Shown piece by piece: positions 40,630-49,457 of a stretch of DNA of 64,000 bases. The position numbers were made by a program, and so were the translations under genes. The stretch is from NCBI GenBank assembly GCA_964450715.1, contig CAYVFC010000011.1, forward strand, positions 1 through 64,000. Reading direction: 5' to 3'. Each line of letters starts with the position of its first letter. Positions within the stretch are counted from its first letter, which is position 1. The notes under the pieces are model-generated. The model saw only the letters and a list, made by a program, of their open reading frames with translations, was not told where the DNA came from and did no database searches. This stretch comes from CAYVFC01 sp964450715. GTDB taxonomy: Bacteria; Myxococcota_A; Polyangia; Polyangiales; JAFGIB01.

Positions 40630-42192
40630 TCAGAAAGAAACCGCCATCTGTGCCGAGTAGCTCCAGATGCCGTGCTCGAGGAGGTTCGAATCAGGAAAAA
40701 CCGAATCGGTCGCCTCCAGCTTCAGCACCACGAAGGGAGAGGGGCGGAAGTTCAGACCGAATCGTAGCATCCACTCGGTGAGATCGGGATAGGTATCGTC
40801 GGTGACGATGTACTCGAAAGCGCCGTAGGGCGTGAGCACCATCTCGGTCGTGCCCGGGTCGAAGAAGAAGTCGTAGCCGAGAAGGGCGTACAGGGCCCAT
40901 TCTTCGTAGTCGGGTTGATACTCCTGTAGCGGCGTCGGTTGCTCCAGGACGGGCAGCACGCGCAGGGGCCGCTTGGAGTACTGGATGGCGCCCTGCAGGT
41001 ACTCCACCTGCAGCCGCGCGCCGTAGAGCTTGAGCAGCAGGTCGAGCGAGCCCACCAGCTCGGTGTACTGCTCGGTCTCGTCGATCTGGATGCGGAAGAC
41101 CGGAATGTAGCTGGAGATGCGCTTGATCACGTCGCGCACCGTTCCGTAGTACAGGTAGCCGCCGAGCGCGGCGGTGAAGTCGGTACTCTCGTAGGTACCC
41201 TTGAGGCGAAACCCCAGCGCCTTGTTGTTCTCCATGTCGTATACCGAGTCGGTCGATCCCCGGTTGTTGGACAGGGTCACCGCGTAGTCGAGATAGGCGC
41301 TGGCAAAGGGAAATACCCGGCCGAAGAGCTGTACGCCGGTCTGGGCCGAGGGGATGAGCTCGCGCACCATGAAGTAGGGCGGCATCACCGGCAGGCGGAC
41401 CGGCGAGCCGTGGTCCACGTTCCAGATGCCGTAGGGGGTCAGGAAGCGGCCGGCGGTCACGCCAAAGGCATCTATCGGTTTCCAGGTCAGGTGCACGCGT
41501 TCGACCGCGATCGAGCCCAGGCGTACCCCCTCGGAGGTGAAGGGATCGACCACCCGGGTATCGACCCTCTGGTAGGGGGTGTTGAAGAACAGCTCCTCGT
41601 GGAAGCTCTCTTCGTAGCCCAAGGGTAGCGCGGTGAAGCGGATCTCGGCCAGCGCGGCCAGCGTTTCGCTCATCTGGCTGGCGAAATAGAGGTTGAGCCG
41701 GTTGACCGCGAAGGAGAGGTGGTCGGGTATCACTCCGAAGGCCGCATCCCGCTCGTCGACATCCATGTAGAAGAGGTTGAGGTCGAAGAAGCCATAGACC
41801 TTGAAGGAGGGCTCGAAGTCCTGGCCGGCCAGCGCGGCCGAATAGTCCTCGCCTTCCATGGATGAACCGGCCGTGAGCTTGAGCTGCTCGACCTCTTGCC
41901 TGAGCGCGGCGATCTCTTCTTGCTGCTGCTCGAGCTCGAGGCGTACGTAGTGCTCTTCCGGAACGTCCGCCTCGCCGGCCGGCTCTGGTTCGCCCCGCGC
42001 GGGCGCGGCCGCCTGCGCATCGACCGCGTCTTCGGGTTGCGAGGTGACCGCTTCGCCCTCGCGGGTCGTCGGGGCCTCTTCGGTCGGCTCTGCCGGTAGA
42101 GCTTGCGCGAGCGCGACCAAGGGTAGGGCCAGCGAGGCGATGAAGCAGAGAGCGGCTCCGTTGGCGCATGTATTCCCGTACGAAGAGGTCAT
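40630..42192 (-). CDS. OprO/P-like outer-membrane beta-barrel, cassette copy A
   Basis: A 520-residue exported barrel. A signal peptide (about 1-31) and a Glu/Pro/Ala linker lead to a short coiled coil (LELEQQQEEIAALRQEVEQL, about 85-105). A long beta-barrel follows, beginning FKVYGFFDLNLFYMDV and ending SYSAQMAVSF with a C-terminal Phe, as outer-membrane proteins require. A coiled coil before the barrel is a feature of phosphate/anion-selective OprO/OprP porins and their relatives. The ATG at 42192 shares one base with the lipoprotein stop (TGATG). Paralogue of 43654. A channel for the ligand of the PstS-like partner is a reasonable inference. Confidence 0.82.
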   Translation of the reverse strand: MTSSYGNTCANGAALCFIASLALPLVALAQALPAEPTEEAPTTREGEAVTSQPEDAVDAQAAAPARGEPEPAGEADVPEEHYVRLELEQQQEEIAALRQEVEQLKLTAGSSMEGEDYSAALAGQDFEPSFKVYGFFDLNLFYMDVDERDAAFGVIPDHLSFAVNRLNLYFASQMSETLAALAEIRFTALPLGYEESFHEELFFNTPYQRVDTRVVDPFTSEGVRLGSIAVERVHLTWKPIDAFGVTAGRFLTPYGIWNVDHGSPVRLPVMPPYFMVRELIPSAQTGVQLFGRVFPFASAYLDYAVTLSNNRGSTDSVYDMENNKALGFRLKGTYESTDFTAALGGYLYYGTVRDVIKRISSYIPVFRIQIDETEQYTELVGSLDLLLKLYGARLQVEYLQGAIQYSKRPLRVLPVLEQPTPLQEYQPDYEEWALYALLGYDFFFDPGTTEMVLTPYGAFEYIVTDDTYPDLTEWMLRFGLNFRPSPFVVLKLEATDSVFPDSNLLEHGIWSYSAQMAVSF

Positions 42193-42896
42193 CAGAACGC
42201 CTCCACCGTGTAGTCGCCCACCAGGTTGCGCGGGTCCTGGCAAAAGCGGATACCGTCGCTGTCCAAGCACCGGTACCCGGTCTTGTCGCCGAACACGGGA
42301 TCGTCCTCGGTGTTGCGGCACTCCTCGTCGCTTTCACAGGTCGGGGCGCAGTTCTTCATGAAGAGTGTCGCCCGTAACCCGGCCGTATTCACCTCGAGCG
42401 AGTACTCCAGCAAGACGGTGTTCTCCGGACAGCTGTCCATGGTCGCGTGGTCGCCGACCAGCGCGGGGTTGCAGACGATGGAATTGCCCGTGCAGTCGAC
42501 CGCCATCAGGGTGCAGAAGCCGTTGGCATAATAAGTGGGGCTGTTCAGCTCGCCCGTATAGCTGCGCTGGCAGGCAACCTCCGTCCCGGTCCAGGTCGCC
42601 GGAACGCTGTCGCAGCCGGCGATCTCTCCCCCGTTGGTCAGGGGGACGCCCGCCAGGTCACAAGGCGAGTTGTCCGTGGGGCTGCAGCTGCAGGCCGTGC
42701 CGATCCACTGCTCTGGGTCGAATTCGCCGCCCGCGTCCCGTTGCGGGACGTCGGGCGCTTGGTCGCTTTCCTCCACCATGCAGCTGTTGTTCTCGTAGAT
42801 GAAGCCCTCTCCGCACCGGTCGTGGTCTGCACCCAGGCACGAGGCGCACAACGCGCCGGCCAACAGGGCCAGCGGCAACAGATCCGCTTCTCGCAT
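42192..42896 (-). CDS. Cys-rich lipoprotein, cassette copy A
   Basis: A 234-residue protein. The N-terminal hydrophobic segment ends LCASC, a lipobox-like site conserved in copy B (ALCASC). A disulfide-rich domain of about 200 residues follows, with at least 14 Cys (GADHDRCGEGF, ACSCS, GFCTLMAVDC, PTCESDEECRN, YRCLDSDGIRFCQDP). I do not recognise the fold. The start at 42896 has GGAGG 7 nt upstream; the longer frame to 43061 is rejected. It is the first gene of cassette A and probably sits on the outer surface or periplasmic face of the outer membrane next to the barrel. Confidence 0.8.
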   Translation of the reverse strand: MREADLLPLALLAGALCASCLGADHDRCGEGFIYENNSCMVEESDQAPDVPQRDAGGEFDPEQWIGTACSCSPTDNSPCDLAGVPLTNGGEIAGCDSVPATWTGTEVACQRSYTGELNSPTYYANGFCTLMAVDCTGNSIVCNPALVGDHATMDSCPENTVLLEYSLEVNTAGLRATLFMKNCAPTCESDEECRNTEDDPVFGDKTGYRCLDSDGIRFCQDPRNLVGDYTVEAF

Positions 42897-43141
42897 GTTT
42901 CGACCTCCTGGATATCGAGACTGCCCGCCAGTCGTCGAAATACCGCCGGGCAGGAGATCCGCTTCGGTTTCACCGGGTCGCCCGCGAACTGCGGAGGCGC
43001 GTGCGGAGCGGGCGACCTCGACGGATGAGGCAATTGTGGTCTGAAGCGAGGTACGATTCAATCGAAACCGTACCGACGGGTAAAACCGGTTTCCGTCTGG
43101 GGGGGGGCAGGAGCGCGGGGTCGGCCGAACGCTATCGAATA

Positions 43142-43582
43142 CTACCCGCCAGCGGGCAGCACCAGGATCACGTTGGTCGCGCCTTCGCGGTACTGCGAGC
43201 GGTAGATGTAGCTCACCGCTCCCCTGAGCTGGAACACCGCCTTGAGGGTATTGCCGAAAGCGACCGGCTTGGCCTCGCCTTTCTGGATCTGGAACTGCTG
43301 CCAGTAGCGCAGCTCCTCGCCCTCGCTCATCTGCAGCAGGCGCTCGCGGAAGTCGTCGCGCAGAGCGGCGTTGTTGGAGTGAACGGGAACCGCGCGTACG
43401 CCGTTGCCCCAGCTGGCTCGCTTTTTAAGGAAGATGGCCTTGAGCTCGTCCCGCGTGACCTTTTCGTTTTTCACCGAGGCGTTGACGATGACCAGGATGT
43501 CCTGGGGACTGTCGGCCGTGGCGGGGGGCGACCCGACCAGGGCCACCGCCAGGAACGCTGCGAATACGGTCGCTCTTCTCAT
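43142..43582 (-). CDS. Small PstS-like periplasmic protein, cassette copy B
   Basis: A 146-residue paralogue of the protein at 40119, with a signal peptide ending PATA. The same landmarks appear: ILVIVNASVKNEKVTRDELK, VPVHSNNAALRDDF, and EGATNVILVLP at the C-terminus. Differences cluster in the signal peptide and a few surface positions, while the ligand-loop region is nearly unchanged, so both copies probably bind the same or a similar ligand. It lies 71 bp after the copy-B barrel. Confidence 0.85.
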   Translation of the reverse strand: MRRATVFAAFLAVALVGSPPATADSPQDILVIVNASVKNEKVTRDELKAIFLKKRASWGNGVRAVPVHSNNAALRDDFRERLLQMSEGEELRYWQQFQIQKGEAKPVAFGNTLKAVFQLRGAVSYIYRSQYREGATNVILVLPAGG

Positions 43583-43653
43583 CAACTGCTGCCGCCGGAT
43601 CGATGCTCGTTTCACGATTGGACCCCCTCGAATTGCGCGGTGATTCATCGATT

Positions 43654-45216
43654 TCAGAAGGAAACCGCCAGCTGCGACGTGTAGTTCCAGATGCTGTGCT
43701 TCATCATCTCCGATCTCGGGAAGACCGTCTGGTAGATCTCCAGCTTCAGCACCGCGTAGGGCGAGGGGCGGAAGGCCAGCCCCCCCCGCGCCATCCAGCT
43801 GTCGGTGTCGGCAAAGGTGTCGTCGGTGACGACGTACTCGGCGCCGCCGTAGGGCGTCAGCACCATCTCGGTCGTTCCCGGGGCGAAGAAGATGTCGTAG
43901 CCGAGAAGGGCGTACAGGCTCCATTCCTGGTAGTCGGGCTGCCACTCCTGCAGCGGGGTGACGACGTCGAGAACGGGAAGCACGCGCAGCGGTCGCTTGG
44001 AGTACTCGATCGCGCCGCGGATGTACTCCACCTGCAGCCGCGCGCCGTAGAGCTTGAGCAGCAGGTCGAGCGAGCCTACCAGCTCGGTGTACTTCTCGGT
44101 CTCCTCGATCTGGATGCGGAAGACCGGAATGTAGCTGGAGATGCGCTTGACCACGTCGCGCACCGTGCCGTAGTAGAGGTAGCCGCCGAGCGCGGCCGTG
44201 AAGTCCCTTCCCTCGTAGGTACCCCTGAGGTGCAACCCCGCCGCCTTGTTGTTCTCCATGTCGTATACCGAGTCGGTCGATCCGCGGTTGTTGGACAGAG
44301 TCACCGCGTAGTCGAGATAGGCGCTGGTAAAGGGAAACACCCGGCCGAAGAGCTGTACCCCGGTTTGGGCCGAGGGGATGAACTCGCGCACCATGAAGTA
44401 AGGGGGCACGATGGGCAGGCGGACCGGCGAGCCGTGGTCCACGTTCCAGATGCCGTAGGGGGTCAGGAAGCGGCCGGCGGTCACGCCGAAGGCATCTATC
44501 GGTTTCCAGGTCAGGTGCACGCGCTCGACGGCGATCGAGCCCAGACGCACCCCCTCGGAGGTGAAGGGATCGATCACCCGGGTGTCGACCCTTTCGTAGG
44601 GCGTATTGAAGAAGAGATCCTCCTGGAAGCTCTCCTCGTAGCCCAGCGGTAGAGCGGTGAAACGGATCTCGGCCAGCGCGGCCAGCGTCTCGCTCATCTG
44701 GCTCGAGAAGTAGAGGTTGAGCCGGTTGACCACGAAGGAGAGGTGGTCGGGAAACACGCCGTGGCCCGTATCCCGCTCGTCGATGTCGTAGTAGTAGAGG
44801 TTGAGGTCGAAGAAGCCGTAGACCTTGAAGGAGGGCTCGAAGTCCTGGCCGGCCAGCGCGGCCGAGTAATCTTCCTGCGTGGCCGAACCGGCCGAGAGCT
44901 TGAGCTCTTCGACCTCCTGCCTGAGGGCGGCGATCTCTTCCCGTTGCCGCTCGAGCTGGCGGTGTACGTCGTCGTCGTCGGCCGAAGCCGGCTCGTCCGC
45001 CGGGGCCGGCTCGTTCCCGCTCTGTGCAAGCGCGGCTGCTTGCGCGTCGACCGCCTCTTCCGGTTGCGAGGTGACCGCTTCGCCCTCGGGGGCAGAGGCC
45101 TGTTCGGTCGGCTCTGCCGGTTGCGCCTGCGCCGGCGCTACGAACGTCAGGGCCAGCACGGCGACGAGGTAGAAAAGGGCGTTTCTACCGCGGGTCTTTT
45201 CCAACGAAACGGTCAT
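43654..45216 (-). CDS. OprO/P-like outer-membrane beta-barrel, cassette copy B
   Basis: A 520-residue paralogue of the barrel at 40630, with signal peptide (about 1-31, ending AQAQ), acidic linker, coiled coil (RQLERQREEIAALRQEVEEL) and a barrel beginning FKVYGFFDLNLYYYDI and ending QLAVSF. Long blocks such as GSIAVERVHLTWKPIDAFGV are identical in the two copies. Variation is concentrated in the N-terminal linker and the last 60 residues. The ATG overlaps the lipoprotein stop by one base, exactly as in copy A. Confidence 0.82.
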   Translation of the reverse strand: MTVSLEKTRGRNALFYLVAVLALTFVAPAQAQPAEPTEQASAPEGEAVTSQPEEAVDAQAAALAQSGNEPAPADEPASADDDDVHRQLERQREEIAALRQEVEELKLSAGSATQEDYSAALAGQDFEPSFKVYGFFDLNLYYYDIDERDTGHGVFPDHLSFVVNRLNLYFSSQMSETLAALAEIRFTALPLGYEESFQEDLFFNTPYERVDTRVIDPFTSEGVRLGSIAVERVHLTWKPIDAFGVTAGRFLTPYGIWNVDHGSPVRLPIVPPYFMVREFIPSAQTGVQLFGRVFPFTSAYLDYAVTLSNNRGSTDSVYDMENNKAAGLHLRGTYEGRDFTAALGGYLYYGTVRDVVKRISSYIPVFRIQIEETEKYTELVGSLDLLLKLYGARLQVEYIRGAIEYSKRPLRVLPVLDVVTPLQEWQPDYQEWSLYALLGYDIFFAPGTTEMVLTPYGGAEYVVTDDTFADTDSWMARGGLAFRPSPYAVLKLEIYQTVFPRSEMMKHSIWNYTSQLAVSF

Positions 45217-45920
45217 CAGAACGCCTCCGCCGTGTAGTCGCCCCCAAGGTTGCGCGGATCCTGGCAGAAGCGGACCCCGTCCCTGTCCAGGCACTGGTAC
45301 TGGGTCTTGTCGCCGAGCACGGGATCGTCCTCGGTATTGCGGCAATCCTCGTCGGTTTCACAGCCGGGGGCGCAGCTCTTGGTGTAGAGCGTGCCCTGTA
45401 CCCCCATCACGTCCACGTCGATCGAGTAGTCGAGCAGCACGGTGTTTTTTGGACAGCTCTGCATATTCGCGTAGTCGCCGAACATCGCCGGGTTGCAGAC
45501 GAGCGAATTGCCCGTGCAGTCGACCGCCATCAAGGTGCAGAAGCCGTTGGCGTAATAGGTGGCCCCGCTCAGCTCCCCCGGGTAGCTGCGCTGGCAGGCG
45601 CGCTCGGCCCCGGTCCAGACCGCCGGCACGCTGTCGCAGCCCGAGATGATACCCCCGTTGACCAGGGGGACGCCCATGAGGTCGCAAACGGAGTCGCCGT
45701 CGGCGCTACAGCTGCAAGCGGTGCCGATCCACTGCTCGGGATCGATCTCGCCTCCCGGGTTCTGCTGCTGGCCGTCGGGCTCCTCGGCGCGTTTCGCCAC
45801 CATGCAGCTGTTGTTCTCGTAGGTGAAGCCCTCTCCGCACCGGTCGTGGTCTGCGCCGAAGCACGAGGCGCACAGCGCGCTCGCCATCGAGGCGAGCAGC
45901 AGCAAGCCCGTTTGTCGCAT
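45216..45920 (-). CDS. Cys-rich lipoprotein, cassette copy B
   Basis: A 234-residue paralogue of 42192. The signal region is MRQTGLLLLASMASALCASC, with a lipidation Cys conserved between copies. The same Cys-rich pattern follows (GADHDRCGEGFTYENNSCMV, ACSCSADGDS, GCDSVPAVWTGAERACQ). GGGAGG lies 7 nt before the ATG. It is the first gene of cassette B and the nearest to the response-regulator gene upstream on the same strand. Confidence 0.82.
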   Translation of the reverse strand: MRQTGLLLLASMASALCASCFGADHDRCGEGFTYENNSCMVAKRAEEPDGQQQNPGGEIDPEQWIGTACSCSADGDSVCDLMGVPLVNGGIISGCDSVPAVWTGAERACQRSYPGELSGATYYANGFCTLMAVDCTGNSLVCNPAMFGDYANMQSCPKNTVLLDYSIDVDVMGVQGTLYTKSCAPGCETDEDCRNTEDDPVLGDKTQYQCLDRDGVRFCQDPRNLGGDYTAEAF

Positions 45921-46068
45921 GATTCGCCCTCCCTCCCTTATCTTCGAGCCGCCCGAGGTCCGTCTCCGGGACTTCGGGCGGGGCGATCGTCAAGGATGTT
46001 TGATTTCCGTTTCTGAAGACGAGTCGGTTGGTACGGTTTCGCATCAGACGCAAAGGTCTTCTTTGCAG

Positions 46069-46914
46069 CTAGCTTACCCGCGCCATCGTATCGTGCGAGT
46101 TTTTCGCCAGAAGGCGTTCGATCTTCTGCCGGAACAGCTCTTCGGACAGAGGTTTTTCCATCAGCGCCGCGACGTCCAGGTCGATGAAGCGTTTGATCTC
46201 CTCCATCGACAGGATATGGGAAATGACCACGATGTCGGTTCCCACCACCGTTTCGTTGATCTGCTGAACGAAGTCGAAAACGTCGGGCTGCCGTACCGCC
46301 GTGTCCACGACCACGATGTCCTGGGGAGACTTCTCGATGATGCCCATCGCCTCCGCCGAGGAGGAAGCCTGGCGGAGGCGAAAGGCGGGGTCGAACTGGC
46401 GGGCGATCCATTCGCGCTCGCTGCTCAGCGGGGAGACGATCATGACCGAGTACTCGGCTTCCGGATCGATCATCCTGGGCGCCGGAAGGGAGTTGCTCGG
46501 TATCACACCCCCGTCCGCCGACGCGCGGCGGTGCCTCGATTTTTCGATCAATATCCGTAGCGCACGCACCAGCTCGTTGAAGTCCTCGACCGGTTTTTCG
46601 ACGTACCGATCCACGCCCAGGTGGAGCATCTCCTTCGCGTTCTCGATGGAGCCGTAGCCGGTGATCATGACGATGGCGACGAAGGGGTCGCTCTTGCGGA
46701 TCTCGTCGACCAGGTCCACGCCGCTCTCTCCTTTCAAGTTCTTGTCGATGAGCAGCACGTCGAAATCGTTCCGGCGCCATCGGTCGATCGCGGCTCTGGA
46801 CGTATCGACGCTCTCGATCGTCCAGCCGGTCAGTCTCGAAAGCGCCCGTTCGAATCCCGAACGGAAGTTCGGATCGTCGTCGACGATCAAGAGGCGTTCT
46901 TCGGATTTGTGCAA
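46069..46914 (-). CDS. Response regulator with receiver plus degenerate second receiver
   Basis: A 281-residue protein. The first receiver (about 7-125) has the acidic pair in LLIVDDDPN, phosphoacceptor Asp in VLLIDKNL, Thr in VMITGYGS and Lys in RYVEKPV. The second receiver-like domain (about 155-275) keeps Asp in IVVVDTAV and EKPLS but lacks the acidic pair (VMIVSPLSS), so it probably is not phosphorylated. There is no DNA-binding or enzymatic output, so it acts by protein contacts or as a phosphate sink. The TTG at 46914 is the only start available, because an in-frame stop lies shortly upstream; TATAGAAT about 40 nt upstream is a plausible -10. It sits directly upstream of the duplicated cassette on the same strand. 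Confidence 0.85.
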   Translation of the reverse strand: MHKSEERLLIVDDDPNFRSGFERALSRLTGWTIESVDTSRAAIDRWRRNDFDVLLIDKNLKGESGVDLVDEIRKSDPFVAIVMITGYGSIENAKEMLHLGVDRYVEKPVEDFNELVRALRILIEKSRHRRASADGGVIPSNSLPAPRMIDPEAEYSVMIVSPLSSEREWIARQFDPAFRLRQASSSAEAMGIIEKSPQDIVVVDTAVRQPDVFDFVQQINETVVGTDIVVISHILSMEEIKRFIDLDVAALMEKPLSEELFRQKIERLLAKNSHDTMARVS

Positions 46915-47120
46915 GAGACGTGTCCAGAAACGGTATTCGTAGAACTACTTAATTCTATAGCCTTCGGCACGCAAAACAACCCCGGCGGGGCTTGGCCGAC
47001 CTTTTAGACGGCCCGCCCGCATGATCATAAATAGAAAACGCGGAAAATAAAACCGGGGATCGTGGAAAAGGCGGCGTGTTGCCCGCCCGTAAGGTGGACG
47101 ACTAATTTCGACCGGCCTCC

Positions 47121-48593
47121 TTACTCGATGACGATGGAGGTGCAGCCCACCAGCACCTCTACCTGCACGTTGGCGATGTTCTCTACCGTGTCGCACGCCT
47201 GCCCGCAGAGCACCACCTTGGTCACGTCGTCGGAGCCGTCCGCGTTCTTGGCGAACTGCCAGCCGTTGGCGCCGCCGTTGCAAGGGGCGGTGTCGTCCTT
47301 GGCGATGCAGATGGGGGCCCCGCCCTCCTCGGAGTACTGCACGTTGACGTTGGGCGGATCGCTGGCGTCGAGCACGTCCGGCACCGAGAACTCGCAACCC
47401 AGGGCCGATCCGCTGATCTCGTTCAGGGCCGCGCCCAGATCGGCGGCAAAGTCCTGGGTGGCGGTCATGTCGAAGTGGCAGTCGCCGGTGGTGCCATCGC
47501 GATCGCCGTGCGCGCAGGCGCCGTTGAGCTTGCCGGTTCCTCCCAGAAACGCCAGCTCGGAGAGGAAGCCGCGCGCCGGATCGCTACCCGGCGCTCCGAT
47601 GACAAAGGTGCGGATGTTCACGCCCCTGGCCTTGACCACCTCGGTGTCGAGCAGGTAGTGGGTGCAGGCCACCCCGCCGCTGCCGCAGGGCGCGCCGGTG
47701 AAGCTCGGGTCGGGGCAGGAGTCGGCGCCATCGGTGATCAGCACCACGAACCGGTTGCCGGGCGCTCCGCAGGGCGGCGCGCCGCAGGCGCCTCCCCACT
47801 CTTCGTGAAGGTGCGCGTAGGATAAAATGGTCGCCCCGACCAGCGGCGTGCCTCCCTTGGGCTTGACGTTGCCGAGCGCGTTTTGCAGCAGGCTGATCTG
47901 CGCGTCGGTCAACAGCTCTACCGGCACGCCGCCCAGCGTGAGATCGGAATGAACCCCGCAGGAATCGTTGTTGCTGAAGAACATCAGGCCCGCACGCGTG
48001 CCCGCTCCGGCGGTACGGAGTTGGTCGAAGACGGCGATCAGGGCATCGGAGGTGATCTGCCATTTGGTGGGCAGGCTCGGATTCTTGGTAGTAGCGCTCG
48101 CTTCGCACTCCTCGTTGGTCTGACCGTCGGCCGGGGTATTGCAGAGCATGCTGCCGCTGCGGTCGATGACGAAGAGAATGCTGGCGGGAAGCTCCTCGGA
48201 CTCGTAGCTCTCGGCCGTGCAGCCCAGCTGACCCTGAAGCTCGGGGCAGAGCGCTCCCTCCCCGCCGCCGGTATCTCCGGCCGCGGCCACCTCCGGGCAG
48301 CCGGAGCAGGGACCCAGCGTGCCGTTGTTGTCGCACAGCTGGGTTCCACTCTCGGTACCGTCCGGGCAATAGCAGGCGAGGTTCTGGCCCCGGGGCTCGC
48401 AGGTCACGGTCTGGCTGGCTCCCGCGGTTCCGGAGCCCCCGCTCGCACCGCCGACACCCGCTCCTCCGGTGCCTCCCGTTCCGTTACCCGCAGTGGGCAG
48501 CCCCGGACCGCCGCCCCCTCCCCCGTTCTCCGCATCGCAACCGGTAAGAGTTAGAATCGAGATGACCAGCGGAATAATTTTCCAGTTTGCCAC
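47121..48593 (-). CDS. VWA-domain lipoprotein
   Basis: A 490-residue protein. The GTG start at 48593 has GGAGG 9 nt upstream. The signal peptide ends in the lipobox LTLTGC, so the protein is lipidated. A Gly-rich linker and a Cys-rich segment precede a von Willebrand A domain (about 150-390). Its MIDAS metal site is intact: DRSGSM, a Thr in KGGTPLVG, and ITDGADSC. Long disulfide-rich loops and a beta-rich C-terminal domain complete it. Such proteins are common on myxobacterial outer membranes and bind proteins or polymers in a Mg2+/Mn2+-dependent way. It is transcribed in the same direction as the response regulator, 206 bp upstream; that gap contains no gene. Confidence 0.87.
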   Translation of the reverse strand: MANWKIIPLVISILTLTGCDAENGGGGGGPGLPTAGNGTGGTGGAGVGGASGGSGTAGASQTVTCEPRGQNLACYCPDGTESGTQLCDNNGTLGPCSGCPEVAAAGDTGGGEGALCPELQGQLGCTAESYESEELPASILFVIDRSGSMLCNTPADGQTNEECEASATTKNPSLPTKWQITSDALIAVFDQLRTAGAGTRAGLMFFSNNDSCGVHSDLTLGGVPVELLTDAQISLLQNALGNVKPKGGTPLVGATILSYAHLHEEWGGACGAPPCGAPGNRFVVLITDGADSCPDPSFTGAPCGSGGVACTHYLLDTEVVKARGVNIRTFVIGAPGSDPARGFLSELAFLGGTGKLNGACAHGDRDGTTGDCHFDMTATQDFAADLGAALNEISGSALGCEFSVPDVLDASDPPNVNVQYSEEGGAPICIAKDDTAPCNGGANGWQFAKNADGSDDVTKVVLCGQACDTVENIANVQVEVLVGCTSIVIE

Positions 48594-48749
48594 GGGTTCC
48601 AACCTCCGAAATCGGACGGGAAGCACTGCGCGATCCCGATATCCCAAGTTCAGTAGTAATCAGGCTAGCAGATTTCCACTGAAGGTTTAATGTCGATTAA
48701 TTAATAAGCATTCGCCCGGTATCCGTTATTATATACGAAAAATAGGCAG
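48594..48749. promoter_or_regulatory. Divergent promoter region, VWA lipoprotein / TetR regulator
   Basis: This 156-bp region is unusually AT-rich near the TetR side. It contains the palindrome ATTAATTAAT near 48695 and a GTATcc-N8-ATAC-type inverted repeat near 48719-48737 that overlaps a TATTATATAC -10-like box. A TetR protein commonly binds such sites to repress itself and the divergent gene; this is inference. Confidence 0.4.
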
Positions 48750-49448
48750 ATGACCGACACCAAGGACCAGTCGCCGACCGGCCGTAAGCGAACCCGTAAG
48801 GACCCCAGACGAGCGTTGACGCGGAAGAGGCTCATCGACGCCACGGCCGAGATTATCCGGCAACGCGGCGCCGGGGCGCTGTCCGTGGCCGCCATCGCCA
48901 GGCAGGCCGGGGTGCATCCGCCTGGATTCTACTCCTATTTCAAGAGCCTCGATCAGTGCGCGCAGGCCGCGGCCGAAGACCTGGGATCTGTGCTTCTGTC
49001 CAGGTACAGCGAGTCGCTCGGCAGCCGCATCTCCTTTCCCACCAGTCGAAGGCGGATCCTCGAGTTCATCCAGGTCACGCTGCAGGAGTGGCTGGACGAG
49101 CCCCATCTGACCGAGATCGTGCTGCGCTGCCGCTACGAGCGCTCGCCCATGGGCGAGGTGGTGCGCCGTTACGTGGACCGGGCGAGCGCCGATCTGGCGG
49201 AGAACCTGCGCAAGGTGGCCGACGGGGTCGGCGTCAAGCAGCGCGACCCGGAGGAAATCGAGCTGCTGGCCAGGCTCTGTTTCACGGCCTTCTTCAATGG
49301 GCTGGCCAACCTGGTCGAGAAGAACAACCGGGACGTGGAGAGGACCGCGAAGATGGTGGCCTACTTCGCCTACGATGCTGCCGGCGCGGCCATCGTCCGC
49401 TGGCGCAAGGAGCAAGAGGCGAGCGGTAGCGAACGTTCAGCTGGTTAG
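48750..49448 (+). CDS. TetR/AcrR-family transcriptional regulator
   Basis: A 232-residue regulator. The N-terminal HTH (about 25-72) has the TetR hallmarks LIDATAEIIRQRGAGALSVA and IARQAGVHPPGFYSYFKSLD, with the tyrosine-rich recognition helix. The C-terminal ligand/dimerisation domain is all-helical. A short Lys/Arg-rich tail precedes the HTH. AGGCAG lies upstream of the ATG. It is transcribed divergently from the VWA lipoprotein and is a likely regulator of it. It converges with the next gene (9 bp between stops). Confidence 0.92.
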   Translation: MTDTKDQSPTGRKRTRKDPRRALTRKRLIDATAEIIRQRGAGALSVAAIARQAGVHPPGFYSYFKSLDQCAQAAAEDLGSVLLSRYSESLGSRISFPTSRRRILEFIQVTLQEWLDEPHLTEIVLRCRYERSPMGEVVRRYVDRASADLAENLRKVADGVGVKQRDPEEIELLARLCFTAFFNGLANLVEKNNRDVERTAKMVAYFAYDAAGAAIVRWRKEQEASGSERSAG

Positions 49449-49457
49449 AAGTGGCGA

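Larger units (their letters stand above)
40119..45920 (-). repeat. Tandem duplication of a three-gene cassette
   Basis: Copy B (45920-43142) and copy A (42896-40119) each encode lipoprotein (234 aa), barrel (520 aa) and PstS-like protein (146 aa) in the same order. Both have a TGATG stop/start overlap between genes 1 and 2, and 70 or 71 bp between genes 2 and 3. The copies are separated by 245 bp with no gene. Confidence 0.92.

Noticed and set aside
46971..46992. Possible intrinsic terminator after the VWA gene (CCCCGGCGGGG followed by T-rich DNA)
   Set aside because: The stem is only four pairs with a three-base loop, too weak to support.
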